DNA of 64,000 nt from Alteromonas sp. KUL49. Lineage in GTDB: Bacteria > Pseudomonadota > Gammaproteobacteria > Enterobacterales > Alteromonadaceae. Under the pieces are notes generated by a model, which saw only the letters and a list, made by a program, of their open reading frames with translations, was not told the origin of the DNA and did not search any database. Shown here piece by piece: positions 18,366 through 27,812 of the stretch (its first letter is position 1; every line of letters begins with the position of its first letter). The position numbers and the translations under genes were made by a program. The stretch is taken from the NCBI RefSeq assembly GCF_006538345.1, contig NZ_BJKL01000001.1, positions 496,001-560,000 of the forward strand, written 5' to 3'.

Positions 18366-19879
18366 TACTTTGCATTTTACTGAGCCTGATTACTCTGCAG
18401 GCTCATGGAAATGCTAGTGCCCAGGGCCAGCCGGTTCTGGTTTCGCCATTGCCGGTTTTTGCTGAAGGTGATGAGGGTTTTTATTACAGCGCAGTAAGAG
18501 GCATTCTTGAAGAAGCAGACCTGACGCCAGAGTTTCTGACCTTGTCGTTCTCAGAACGTCTCATTCATGCCCAGCAGAAGAACAATACACTGACTGCCGG
18601 TATCGTCAGAACGCCCGAACGCGAAGACCAGTACTACTGGATCACTCCTCTGACGGCCAACTATGTGTCGTTCTTTACCACGACATCAGCGCTGGTGGAA
18701 AACAAAGTGCTTAGCCCTCGCGCTAACGTAGGTATTGTGAAGGGCGACTTTCGCGAGCACATTGCGATGGAGAATACCACTGAAGCGCAGCGGGTGTTTT
18801 ATCCAGATTGGGCCGCTGTGGTTGAAGGGATTTTAGCCAAGGAAGTTGACGGAACTTTCTTTAATGCAGCGGGTTTAAAACTTATTTGCGAGCAAGCCAC
18901 CCTTGATTGTTCCAGTATTGTGTCCACTGAACAGTATGGCTTGTTCTATGGTTACTTAGCTCTCCCTCGAACACCTGAGAATGCTGCATTGGCTGAGCGA
19001 TTATCGTTGGCTGCGCCTGAATATAAGTCAAAGGCGGAGTTCTCCCAATTAGCCCAACGCACAGTGTCAGTGTTACAAGAGCACGGTTTGAACGCGAGTG
19101 TGTCTTACGGTGTATTGAGCTTTTCTGGAGAGTTGAATGCAGATACCAGCGATTTATGGGTGATTGCCGACATAGTTCCGTTTTTTAGTTACTTGGGCGA
19201 GCACGGCACGGTAAATGGTATAGCTGCCGACTTAGTAAGAGCGGTATTAACCCAAGCGGGAATGTCATCGAGAATGTTGACAGCACCAAGAGAGCGAATT
19301 GTAAAAGAAGCGCAATCTAAGTCGAACGTGGTCGCTTATGCAATCGCGCTTACACCAGAGCGCGAGCCCATTTTTGATTGGATTACCCCTATATCTCGAA
19401 ACTTGCATGGTTTGTATGGTGTGGGCAAGGAGCGCTATTCGTCATTCGATGAACTACCAAAAACATTGCGTATTGGTACTCGGTATCAAGACTACCGAAC
19501 CACAGTCGCTGAAAATGCGGGCTTTCAAGTGACTACCTACACGTCGTGGCATACATTGATGCAGGCGTTGTTAAATGGCGATATTGATGCAGCTTTTGCC
19601 TCTCAAGGGGCCGTCGGATTTGGTTGTGAGTCACTCCGCGATTCCTGTGAATCCGTGGAATTAGTAGCGCCATACAAAATAACAACCACCTACCTGGTGT
19701 TATCTAAGTCAGGCACATCTCCCATTGTAGCCGAGCAGCTCAAGCTCGCAGCAGTCGCTGTAAAAAGCAGTGAAGAATTTAGACAAACATCGCACGCATG
19801 GAGCGAGATGATGATGAATGAACACAATGTGATACACCACTTTGATAACGGGGTGGTCCACCTTTGGAAAAAACAGTAG
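18332..19879 (+). CDS. Tandem-domain periplasmic substrate-binding protein (SBP family 3-like)
   Basis: This is an exported protein of 515 residues with no permease or ATPase gene beside it. The proposed GTG start at 18332 gives a clean signal peptide ([18 protein letters not shown], cleavage near NASA). A longer frame reaches an ATG at 18257 inside pyrC. After the signal lie two successive SBP_bac_3-like units, about residues 30-260 and 270-510. The corresponding motif TPERE-x(4)-WITP occurs once in each (about residues 94 and 341), so the protein is an internal duplication. Periplasmic binding of an amino-acid-like ligand is likely, but the ligand and partner are unknown. It overlaps pyrC, and the next gene, dbpA, may start within its stop codon. 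Confidence 0.72.
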   Translation: METRKRVSKRLILCILLSLITLQAHGNASAQGQPVLVSPLPVFAEGDEGFYYSAVRGILEEADLTPEFLTLSFSERLIHAQQKNNTLTAGIVRTPEREDQYYWITPLTANYVSFFTTTSALVENKVLSPRANVGIVKGDFREHIAMENTTEAQRVFYPDWAAVVEGILAKEVDGTFFNAAGLKLICEQATLDCSSIVSTEQYGLFYGYLALPRTPENAALAERLSLAAPEYKSKAEFSQLAQRTVSVLQEHGLNASVSYGVLSFSGELNADTSDLWVIADIVPFFSYLGEHGTVNGIAADLVRAVLTQAGMSSRMLTAPRERIVKEAQSKSNVVAYAIALTPEREPIFDWITPISRNLHGLYGVGKERYSSFDELPKTLRIGTRYQDYRTTVAENAGFQVTTYTSWHTLMQALLNGDIDAAFASQGAVGFGCESLRDSCESVELVAPYKITTTYLVLSKSGTSPIVAEQLKLAAVAVKSSEEFRQTSHAWSEMMMNEHNVIHHFDNGVVHLWKKQ

Positions 19880-21261
19880 TGAATGCAAAAACAATCAAAG
19901 ACCTATCAATTAATAGTCAAATCTCTCGCGCTTTAGAAGCTCAAAAAATTTACGAGCTGTCAGAGATCCAATCGTTGTCACTACCTCACTCGCTGTCGGG
20001 TAAAGATGTCATAGGGCAGGCCCAGACTGGAAGTGGAAAAACCCTCTGCTTTGTTGTTCCTGCGCTCGAACTTATTGAACCCTCAGAGTTTTCTACCCAA
20101 GTGATCGTACTCTGTCCAACTCGAGAGCTAGCCGACCAAGTCGCAGAGCAGTTCCGTATGGCGGCAAAACATATTGGAAACATCAAAGTACTAACGCTGT
20201 GTGGCGGTCAGCCGATGGGCCCGCAGATTCAGTCGCTAAAACACGAAGCCCATGTGATTGTTGGGACTCCAGGGCGAGTCATGGATCACGTACAAAAACG
20301 TCGCCTATCTTTAGACAATGTCAAACTGCGTGTGTTGGACGAAGCTGATCGTATGTTAGATATGGGATTTGAGGATGACCTTAGGATTATCTTTTCACCT
20401 ATTCCGAAACCGGTACAGACACTGTTGTTTTCAGCTACCTTTACCGATGAGATTGAGCGCATTGCTGGGCAATACCTCTCAACACCAGAAATCTGTAAAG
20501 TGGCATCAACAGAATCTAGTAAACCCAAAATTACACAATTGGGCTACAGTGTATTAGCGCATACTCGTTTACAAGCATTAAAAGCGGTACTGACCGAGCA
20601 TCAACCTAAGAACGCCATCGTTTTTTGTAATCGCAGAGTTCAGGTAACAGAAGTCGTCGAATCACTGATTGATGAAGGTTTTAGCGCCGCGGGTTTGCAA
20701 GGCGATATGGAACAGCATGCGAGAACGGCGGTATTAACTCAATTTGCCAGCGATGCGTTGCAGGTGCTCGTAGCAACCGACGTAGCGGCCCGCGGACTGG
20801 ATATTGATGACGTTGCTTGTGTGATTAACTACACAGTGAGTGAAGAACCAGAAACTCACATTCATCGCATTGGTAGAACCGCTCGCGCAGGTGCTCAGGG
20901 TATCGCTATTACTTTAGTAAGTGATGAAGATGAACACTTTTTGCGAAAAGTAGAGCTATTGCAAGCGTCAGATATCCCCTTAAAAGGTGCGCAGAGTTTA
21001 CGTTTTCACAAAAATCGCATTAAACAGCCAGAGTTTACATGTATTGGTTTAAGCGCAGGTAAAAAGCAAAAACTACGTCCAGGTGATTTGGTCGGTGCCT
21101 TAACGAAAGACGCCGGAATACCGGGTGACGATTTGGGTAAAATTGCCGTACAAAACAGCCAAAGCTTCATTGCGGTCAAAACACGAAGTGTTAAGAAAGC
21201 AATGAACCAATTTCGTGAAGGTAAGATCAAGGGTAAGCGAGTAAGAGCAAGAAAGCTTTGA
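19879..21261 (+). CDS. dbpA: ATP-dependent RNA helicase DbpA
   Basis: DbpA is a DEAD-box helicase that remodels 23S rRNA around helix 92 during 50S assembly. Helicase motifs in order are AQTGSGKT (I), PTRELADQ (Ia), DEAD (II), SAT (III), and HRIGRTARAG (VI). The C-terminal 75 residues (RPGDLVGALTKDAGIPGDDLGK) form the DbpA-type RRM that binds hairpin 92. The GTG at 19879 shares its G with the TAG stop of the upstream gene; a TTG at 19864 is the alternative, adding five residues. The length of about 460 residues matches the family. Confidence 0.93.
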   Translation: MNAKTIKDLSINSQISRALEAQKIYELSEIQSLSLPHSLSGKDVIGQAQTGSGKTLCFVVPALELIEPSEFSTQVIVLCPTRELADQVAEQFRMAAKHIGNIKVLTLCGGQPMGPQIQSLKHEAHVIVGTPGRVMDHVQKRRLSLDNVKLRVLDEADRMLDMGFEDDLRIIFSPIPKPVQTLLFSATFTDEIERIAGQYLSTPEICKVASTESSKPKITQLGYSVLAHTRLQALKAVLTEHQPKNAIVFCNRRVQVTEVVESLIDEGFSAAGLQGDMEQHARTAVLTQFASDALQVLVATDVAARGLDIDDVACVINYTVSEEPETHIHRIGRTARAGAQGIAITLVSDEDEHFLRKVELLQASDIPLKGAQSLRFHKNRIKQPEFTCIGLSAGKKQKLRPGDLVGALTKDAGIPGDDLGKIAVQNSQSFIAVKTRSVKKAMNQFREGKIKGKRVRARKL

Positions 21262-21296
21262 TATCGCCAAATAATTCATACTGAAGAGAGAGTCTT

Positions 21297-21728
21297 ATGA
21301 CTGGAGAAACGGATTTAGCGAAGTTACTACAGGACTTAAAACCTGAGTTATCGAGTGACGATTTTGTATTTGTTAGTATTGCACCAGAACAACTTACTGA
21401 GTCGCTTATTCTTGACGTCAAATGTATGTATCGCGAAGTTGAGGGTGTAACTTTGGTGATGACCGCGGATGCTTTACGTCGTCACAAAACTGAGGGGCTG
21501 GCTTGCGAGTCTGCCGCGCCATCGTATAAGTGTATCACTTGTAAGGTGCACTCAAGTCTTGAGGCTGTTGGGATGACAGCAGCGATTGCTAGCGTACTGG
21601 CTACCTCAGGTATTAGTGCCAATGTGGTAGCCGCTTACTACCACGACCATATTTTTGTACCCAGCGAGCGGGCAGAAGAAGCATGTCGTTTGCTAACATC
21701 TTTAGGGACGATGGAATTGCAGCTATAG
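21297..21728 (+). CDS. ACT domain-containing protein (DUF2241-like)
   Basis: The 143-residue soluble protein starts MTGETDLAKLLQDLKPELS, followed by FVFVSIAPEQL and a C-terminal ACT-type half (CITCKVHSSLEAVGMTAAIA, ISANVVAAYYHDHIFVP). This is the pattern of the short ACT_7/DUF2241 proteins, thought to bind a small amino-acid-like ligand. There is no enzymatic domain. GAGAGAG precedes the ATG. It follows dbpA by 35 bases on the same strand and converges with the CIA30 gene, 19 bases apart. Confidence 0.75.
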   Translation: MTGETDLAKLLQDLKPELSSDDFVFVSIAPEQLTESLILDVKCMYREVEGVTLVMTADALRRHKTEGLACESAAPSYKCITCKVHSSLEAVGMTAAIASVLATSGISANVVAAYYHDHIFVPSERAEEACRLLTSLGTMELQL

Positions 21729-21747
21729 GCCCCACGCCCTTGTGTAG

Positions 21748-22284
21748 TTATTGAGAAATCACATCAACCATTAAGCTGAACGATCCAGCCTGTTTATCTG
21801 AGAGAAGAAATCCAACACTGTTTACATCTTCATACTTTAAAGGCGGAGCGCCAACGACTGCTCTGCCCCTAAACACAGGTTCAAAGTCAGTAGGTGCGAA
21901 ATCGATGGTTTGCCACGTGTTATTGGTCGTAAATTTCGCGCTGTACGCAATACCATTGGCCTTGTTTGTTTTAAGACGAAGTTGATAGGTTTTGCCATCG
22001 CCCTTAATACGAATTTGCAGTGGCCTTTTGTTGGTTAAACCCAGTATTTGACTGCATCTGGAAATACTTACAAAACCGCCGTTATTCTCTAATCGCATTG
22101 TACCGAAGAAATGCATCGCATTATTTTCTAGTATTGCGTCAGACTGCGAGACGCCACCCATTACTGTGTCGTTGGCAATTCGCCAACACTGAGTGTCATT
22201 TGCTAATGACAGCAAAAAATATTCTGATGATTTTGAAGGTGTGTGGGTTAGCACAAGAGCCAGCGCGAATAGTAACTTTTTCAT
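21748..22284 (-). CDS. CIA30 family protein, exported
   Basis: A 178-residue protein with an N-terminal signal peptide (MKKLLFALALVLTHTPSKSS). The complex I intermediate-associated protein 30-like domain that follows is a galactose-binding jelly-roll fold. Motifs seen are WRIANDTVMGGVSQSDAIL, FFGTMRLENNGGFVSISR, LQIRIKGDGKTYQLRL and WQTIDFAPTDFEPVFRG, all typical of CIA30. Bacterial members are periplasmic or secreted with no known function. It stands downstream of the M13 peptidase gene, but a terminator (22329-22351) separates them. Confidence 0.82.
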   Translation of the reverse strand: MKKLLFALALVLTHTPSKSSEYFLLSLANDTQCWRIANDTVMGGVSQSDAILENNAMHFFGTMRLENNGGFVSISRCSQILGLTNKRPLQIRIKGDGKTYQLRLKTNKANGIAYSAKFTTNNTWQTIDFAPTDFEPVFRGRAVVGAPPLKYEDVNSVGFLLSDKQAGSFSLMVDVISQ

Positions 22285-22328
22285 GTTAGTTACTATGAAA
22301 AAAGAACAAAAATAGATCCTTCAGAGAT

Positions 22329-22351
22329 AAAAAAAGCGGCCAACGGCCGCT
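22329..22351 (-). terminator. Intrinsic terminator after the M13 peptidase gene
   Basis: On the minus strand AGCGGCC and GGCCGCT (22345-22351 and 22335-22341) form a 7-base-pair GC-rich stem with a 3-base loop, followed by a run of T. It starts 20 bases after the peptidase stop. Confidence 0.9.
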
Positions 22352-22371
22352 TCTCTGCTATGCGTGAAGAC

Positions 22372-24441
22372 TTACCAGATTTTTACCCGTTCTTCAGGCG
22401 CTAGGTATAGTGCGTCTTCGGTCGATACATTAAATGCATCGTAAAATTCAGGCACATTTCGCACCGAGCCATTGGCGCGGAATTTACCCGGAGAGTGGCT
22501 GTCAGTCTGAATTTGGCTGCGAAGTGCTTCATCGCGGTATTTACCTGCCCACACTTGGCCAAAACCAATAAATACTCGTTGATCACCCGTAAAACCATCC
22601 ATGACTGGTGCTTCTTTGCCTTCTAGTGATAAGTGATATGCTTTAAGTGCAATACTGATACCGCCCAAATCACCAATGTTCTCACCCAGCGTGTACTCAC
22701 CATTCACGTAGAGATCCGGCAGTGCTTCGAACTGATTGTACTGAGCAATAAGGTCGGCAGTACGGGCTTCAAATTCGGCACGATCTTCATCTTTCCACCA
22801 ATTACGTAAAACGCCGTCACCGTCGAAAGTAGAGCCTGAATCATCAAAACCGTGACCAATTTCGTGGCCAATAACTGCGCCAATTCCACCGTAATTAACG
22901 GCGTCTTCTGCGTTCATATCGAAGAACGGAGGCTGCAAAATTGCCGCTGGGAATACAATTTCGTTCAAAGGTGGGTTGTAGTATGCGTTAACCGTTTGCG
23001 GTGTCATTGCCCACTCATGCGTCCACACAGGGCCACCTTGTTTCTTAAGTGACTCTTCGTAAAGCACATCAGCTGAACGTTTAAGGTTACCGAATAAATC
23101 AGATGCATCCACACTTAGCGCTGAATAATCACGCCATTGGTCTGGGTAACCAATTTTGACTTTAAATTTAGATAGCTTATCCAGCGCTTGAGCACGAGTT
23201 TCTTCTGTCATCCAATCGAGTTGCTCAATACTGTCTCGATACGCAAGAATGAGGTTATTCACCATCTCCATCATGCGAGCTTTGGCTTCCGGTGGGAAAT
23301 GCTGCTTAACGTAGACTTTACCAATTAGCTCACCCACGTGTGCATTGGACAGGTTAACTGCACGGCGCCATTGAGGCTCTTGCTCCTCTACACCGCGAAG
23401 TACTTTACTGTAAAAGTTGAAGTTTGCTTGATCCAACTCCTCGGTAAGGCGAGAAGCCGTAGCATTTAATACGCCCCATTTAAGGAAGGTTTTCCAATCG
23501 TCTAGTGAAGTCGAAGCAATTACACCATCAATGTTACGCATAAAGTCGAGTTGTAGGATACCTAAGTTTGGTAACTCGCTCAGCTCGGCTTGTGCCAAGT
23601 ATGCTGCCCAATCGAAGTTAGGCATTAACTCGGTAAGCTCCTCAATGGTTAGCTTGTTATAGTTTGCGGCAAAGTTACGCGTGAGTTCCTTAGGCATATG
23701 AAGCTCGGCAATTTGCGCTTCTAATGCATAAAGCATGGTCGCGCTTTCTGCAGGATTATCGAAGCCAGCAATGGTAAACATGGTTTCAATATGCTTCACG
23801 TATGCGTCACGAATGGTTTGCGACGCTTCATCGTCTTTGAAATAGTAATCGCGTTCTGGAAGACCCAGACCTCCTTGCCAAGTGTATAGTAAATACTCTT
23901 GGGGTGACTTTAAGTCAGGGTACTGAGTAAGAGAAAACGGAGAGCCAAACCCATAACGAGCAGAATATGCAAAGTAGGCAGCTAGTTCGCTGTAGCTAGA
24001 GATTGCATCAATGCGCTCTAGTTCCGGTGCCAAAGGTGTTACACCCAACGCATTGCGGGTTTCCATATCCATGTAGGCACGATAAAAATCACCTACTTTT
24101 TGCTCGTCACTTCCCGCAGCAAAATCACCCTCTGCAGAAGACTTAATAATGTCCATCACATGATCTTGAGCTTCATCGCGAAGCACAATAAACGAGCCAT
24201 AGCTCGATTTGTCTGCGGGAATTTCAAAGTTATCGACCCAAGTACCATTCACGTACTGGAAGAAATCGTCTCCCGGCTTAACTGAAAGATCCATGTTGTC
24301 AGTCATGATACCTGACTTAAGCGCAACCTGTTCGGCGCTCGCTTCAGGTGCTGATTGAGTGCTAGACTCATTTGTTGTGCTTTGAGGGCTGCATGCTGTA
24401 AGCGCAAGCGCTACGCTTAGACCAAGTACACTTCGTAACAT
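22372..24441 (-). CDS. M13 family metallopeptidase, lipoprotein (PepO/neprilysin-like)
   Basis: A 689-residue zinc endopeptidase of the neprilysin family. The signal peptide ends in a lipobox LTAC (cysteine at residue 17), so it is lipid-anchored. The large N-terminal lid domain starts PGDDFFQYVNGTWVDNFEIP. The catalytic part shows NAYYNPPLNEIVFPAAILQPPFF (substrate site, NAYY), VIGHEIGHGFDDSG (HExxH, about residue 523) and GENIGDLGG (third zinc ligand Glu, about residue 587). The end EERVKIW is the conserved C-terminal Trp. AAAAGGAACG is a clear Shine-Dalgarno. A 12-base-pair inverted repeat lies in the putative 5' leader. Confidence 0.94.
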   Translation of the reverse strand: MLRSVLGLSVALALTACSPQSTTNESSTQSAPEASAEQVALKSGIMTDNMDLSVKPGDDFFQYVNGTWVDNFEIPADKSSYGSFIVLRDEAQDHVMDIIKSSAEGDFAAGSDEQKVGDFYRAYMDMETRNALGVTPLAPELERIDAISSYSELAAYFAYSARYGFGSPFSLTQYPDLKSPQEYLLYTWQGGLGLPERDYYFKDDEASQTIRDAYVKHIETMFTIAGFDNPAESATMLYALEAQIAELHMPKELTRNFAANYNKLTIEELTELMPNFDWAAYLAQAELSELPNLGILQLDFMRNIDGVIASTSLDDWKTFLKWGVLNATASRLTEELDQANFNFYSKVLRGVEEQEPQWRRAVNLSNAHVGELIGKVYVKQHFPPEAKARMMEMVNNLILAYRDSIEQLDWMTEETRAQALDKLSKFKVKIGYPDQWRDYSALSVDASDLFGNLKRSADVLYEESLKKQGGPVWTHEWAMTPQTVNAYYNPPLNEIVFPAAILQPPFFDMNAEDAVNYGGIGAVIGHEIGHGFDDSGSTFDGDGVLRNWWKDEDRAEFEARTADLIAQYNQFEALPDLYVNGEYTLGENIGDLGGISIALKAYHLSLEGKEAPVMDGFTGDQRVFIGFGQVWAGKYRDEALRSQIQTDSHSPGKFRANGSVRNVPEFYDAFNVSTEDALYLAPEERVKIW

Positions 24442-24487
24442 TGTTTGTCGTTCCTTTTCTAATTATGTAAGACAGAATCTCGTATCT

Positions 24488-24518
24488 TTTTTCTATCACG
24501 AGTCTAGTGGTAGAAAAA
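24488..24518. promoter_or_regulatory. Inverted repeat in the M13 peptidase / RraA divergent region
   Basis: TTTTTCTATCAC (24488-24499) pairs with GTGGTAGAAAAA (24507-24518) with a single G-U and a 7-base loop. On the minus strand it follows a TATAAA-like box near 24527 and precedes the M13 ATG by about 47-77 bases, so it would be in the 5' leader. It may alternatively be an operator. Confidence 0.45.
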
Positions 24519-24622
24519 GTATTTATAGTGGAAATTCACAGGTTGTAACAACTTAAGCTCGAGCTTTAGATATAGTTGTCACAGCGAATTTAGTAAAACC
24601 CCTTTTTTGTAGCGAGGACCAC

Positions 24623-25234
24623 ATGCCAAATTACAGTGAAATTTCACCTTGTGACTACGCCGATGCACTACCGAGAGAGCAATTCATGGATTACGCTATC
24701 AAACCACTTTGGGACGGTATCCCACGGGTTAGTGGACCAGCATTCACTGTTAAATGTGAGCCAGGGGATCATTTAATGCTTCATGCTGCTATTTATCGCG
24801 CTAACCCAGGGGATATTATTGTGGTCGAAGCCGATGATAAATTTGCTGTAGCAGGCGGCAACGTTTGCGCAATTGCACAACAGCGAGGCATTAAAGCTTT
24901 TGTCGTTGATGGTGTAATTCGAGACTTAGCAGAAACCAGAGAAAATGCATTTCCAGTATTTGCTCGTGGTGTTGTACCCAAGCCTGGCGCAAAAAAGTGT
25001 ATTGCACCTCTAAATCAACCTATTCGATGCGGCGGTGTGAAGGTCAATGCGGGTGATATTGTGGTTGCTGATGAGGAGGGCATTGCGGTCATTCCAAAAG
25101 CCGAGGCACGACAAGCCTATGAGGTTGCCAAAGCCAGAGCACAAAAAGATGCTTCAATGACGCTAGAACAGTGGCAAGCCAATCACTTCAACAATGTGGA
25201 AGGGATACTCGATAGACTCGGTTTTGAGGACTGA
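24623..25234 (+). CDS. RraA family protein
   Basis: A 203-residue member of the RraA/HMG-aldolase family. HLMLHAAIYRANPGDIIVVEA, GGNVCAIAQQRGIKAFVVDG and the D-G-x-x-R-D motif (DGVIRDLAE) place it there. True RraA (about 161 residues) inhibits RNase E, while 4-hydroxy-4-methyl-2-oxoglutarate aldolases of this family are about 220 residues with the same R/D catalytic pair. The extra C-terminal helix here (EQWQANHFNNVEGILDRLGF) resembles the aldolase-like members. No protocatechuate pathway genes are near, so the reaction is not known. It is monocistronic, with AGCGAGGACC before the ATG. Confidence 0.8.
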   Translation: MPNYSEISPCDYADALPREQFMDYAIKPLWDGIPRVSGPAFTVKCEPGDHLMLHAAIYRANPGDIIVVEADDKFAVAGGNVCAIAQQRGIKAFVVDGVIRDLAETRENAFPVFARGVVPKPGAKKCIAPLNQPIRCGGVKVNAGDIVVADEEGIAVIPKAEARQAYEVAKARAQKDASMTLEQWQANHFNNVEGILDRLGFED

Positions 25235-25291
25235 ATTCTCGATCAATTAGGCGCTGATTGATAATTCAGCGCCTAGTTTCAACTTTAACTA

Positions 25292-27616
25292 CTAATATAA
25301 CCATGCGTAGCTGAATTTCATGAAGACTGTTTGTTCCGTACGAAGCAGTCCTGGGTTATTGTCGTCTGCAAATGCCGAGTCACCATACCCTATAAATAGA
25401 CGAGAAAGTGGGTTTATCATGTATGAGTAAACCAACTGAGTTCCCAGGTTACGGTCGGTAGCATCAACGTCGATAAGATAGTTGCTGGTGTTTCTCTCAA
25501 CATCAGAGTAAATCAGCGCAAGACGAATGAATTGTTTAGCGGAGAACTGATAACTCAAGCGCAGGTCTGTAAGGTTCGCGGTAAAAAGCTCTTCGTTGTC
25601 TACATCCATTCGAACATATTCGTGAGCCAGTGTAGCCTCAAGGTGGGTTCCCAAGTTTAAGGAAATGGCTGGCTCAACAACAATGCGGTCACCCAAGCGA
25701 TTGTTAATGAGGTCGATTCGGTCACCAATATTAATGAAGTTTTCGAAGTAGATCGTTTTGTTTGGCTGAGCTTCGAAATAAAAAGATATCTGCTCTTCCA
25801 CAAAGCGAGTTGTGTTTCCGTCGATAGCCAAAGAGGAGCGGTCTTGACGCAAACCTACCGTATCTCGTTTAACCCATTGTAAATTAAAGTAAGACTGATA
25901 GGCGGCACTAAGCTCAATTTGCGCCTGCACTTCTCGTTCAATAAGTTCACCGTCATCATTATGGGTAATATCCCAATCACCGCCAAACTCAAACCGATTC
26001 CACCATGAATTTTCATTCCACCAAACGTAACCGCCACCGATAACATCTTTATGTCGGTCAACTTGGCTTTCAAACCCAAGGTCGGCACGAAAATCAGCGT
26101 CTATACTCTCGCGTATTGCCGTAAAGTACCATTCACGCTCTTCGTGACGATAGTCTATGCGATACGTACCACCTGTGAATGCGTCATCTTGCTTGGTGCG
26201 TAACGCGATTTCATTGAAGTCATCAGCATTGCTACAGTCGTTATTACAAAAGTCGGTGAAAAGGGGTTCTGGATATTCGGTTTCAGAACCCAACACTTGT
26301 ATACGCAATGTATCGCTGGGAGTGATTTGATAACGAGTATCTAAACCAGTAACTAGGTTGTGATAGTTGTCTGACTTACGGGCAGTAAGTACAGTACCAA
26401 TAGATAAGTCGTCGGAAATGTCGTAGCGATACCTCGCTGCCATATTAGTACTTTCATCGTCAATGCGGGCAACGCTAGAGCGTAAGTTCCCAGGTACTAA
26501 AAACGTCGTACTTTCATCATTAGCGACCAACAATCCAAAAGTGTGGTTGTTGACTCGACCGGTAAGCTTGGTGCCTATGTCGGGGGCGCCGATGTTTCTG
26601 GTGTATACAAGATCATAGGGCGTACTAAAAAAGTCTGCATTTTCAAGGAAGAACGGACGTTGTTCGGGGAAAAATAACGCAAAGGGATTATTGACTGCCA
26701 ATTGACCGCCATCGGCCTCCACTTGAGAGAAATCAGGGTTAATGGTGGCTTGGAGCATCATGTCTGAGGAAATCCCCCAATTAATATCAACACCTACCTC
26801 TTGGTTGTTCTGGTAGTCCCAATTTTCTGGAGTACTAGGGCTTCGCGTTCTAGCAACTGCGGCAACACCATAGGGTGTAATAGACAAGTTCTTACCTTGT
26901 TTTGCTGATGCAAAACCCTCAATGTCACCCATTTGGCAAAGCGTACATGCGTTGTTTCTGTCTACTGGCATATTGGAAATACGCAGATTGTTTTCTCTCG
27001 GGAAAAAACGAACAAATTCAGCACGCCATTGTTTCGGGCCATCGCTATCAACAAAGTTTAGAATGCGATAGGGAAGTACCATTTCCACTGTGTAGCCCGA
27101 CTCGGTAATTTGCGCCGCTGAGTCCCAAATAGCATTCCAGCTCGTGCTTTCGCTGCGGGTCATTTCGTTCTCGATGGCGTCGATTTGAATACCGTTTGGG
27201 TTGACAAAAAACTGGTACGACAATCTGCTATCGCCAAAAGAGTCCAGCTTTAGACCCACAACATCATTGTCCCACACTCTGTCTCTGTCTCGGAACATGG
27301 CGCGGATGAGTTCTGGGTTGTTATCTTGTGCGTCAAAGGCAATGTAAATAGCTTCGCCGTTTTCGAAAATACGGGCTGTAGTTTTTACCGGTGGCGTAGT
27401 GTTCTCGAAGGGGCGAGTTACATAGCCCAAGGTGATTTCGTGAGCCTGTTGCCAAACGTCTTCATCGAGCACGCCATCTAGGGTAATCGATTCTTGTATG
27501 TTGGGGACGTGAATCTTTCCTGATTCTGGCGTGTGGCTATCCTCAGTTGATTGAGCAGCACTGGTAGACATAACACCCAATGAGAAAAGCGCGCTAATAA
27601 ATAAACGTTTGATCAC
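25292..27616 (-). CDS. DUF5916 / CBM9-like domain outer-membrane protein
   Basis: A large exported protein of about 774 residues. A signal peptide (IKRLFISALFSLGVMSTSAAQS) is followed by a DOMON/CBM9-like domain beginning ITLDGVLDEDVWQQAHEI. Then comes the DUF5916 beta barrel with motifs INPDFSQVEADGGQLAVN and FPEQRPFFLENADFF, ending in FMKFSYAWLY. Such proteins are common in marine Alteromonadales and Bacteroidota, probably in outer-membrane uptake or anchoring, with function unproved. The GTG at 27616 is chosen because GGAAG stands 5 bases before it. The ATG at 27628 is an alternative that lacks a Shine-Dalgarno. It is divergent from the ABC transporter. Confidence 0.85.
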   Translation of the reverse strand: MIKRLFISALFSLGVMSTSAAQSTEDSHTPESGKIHVPNIQESITLDGVLDEDVWQQAHEITLGYVTRPFENTTPPVKTTARIFENGEAIYIAFDAQDNNPELIRAMFRDRDRVWDNDVVGLKLDSFGDSRLSYQFFVNPNGIQIDAIENEMTRSESTSWNAIWDSAAQITESGYTVEMVLPYRILNFVDSDGPKQWRAEFVRFFPRENNLRISNMPVDRNNACTLCQMGDIEGFASAKQGKNLSITPYGVAAVARTRSPSTPENWDYQNNQEVGVDINWGISSDMMLQATINPDFSQVEADGGQLAVNNPFALFFPEQRPFFLENADFFSTPYDLVYTRNIGAPDIGTKLTGRVNNHTFGLLVANDESTTFLVPGNLRSSVARIDDESTNMAARYRYDISDDLSIGTVLTARKSDNYHNLVTGLDTRYQITPSDTLRIQVLGSETEYPEPLFTDFCNNDCSNADDFNEIALRTKQDDAFTGGTYRIDYRHEEREWYFTAIRESIDADFRADLGFESQVDRHKDVIGGGYVWWNENSWWNRFEFGGDWDITHNDDGELIEREVQAQIELSAAYQSYFNLQWVKRDTVGLRQDRSSLAIDGNTTRFVEEQISFYFEAQPNKTIYFENFINIGDRIDLINNRLGDRIVVEPAISLNLGTHLEATLAHEYVRMDVDNEELFTANLTDLRLSYQFSAKQFIRLALIYSDVERNTSNYLIDVDATDRNLGTQLVYSYMINPLSRLFIGYGDSAFADDNNPGLLRTEQTVFMKFSYAWLY

Positions 27617-27812
27617 ACTGACTTCCATGAAGATAAATTTGATTGATTTTTGAGCCGGCGCATTATGCAGCAATTCCCTACAGGTAAAAAGTATATTAGT
27701 CGCAGCCACTTGGGGACTTAACGAATAAATCTAGTGCTTACTCATATGCTTGTCATTTATTCGTGTAGAATATTGCCAAAATGCAGTTAAGCTCAGGCAA
27801 CACGAGATATAC

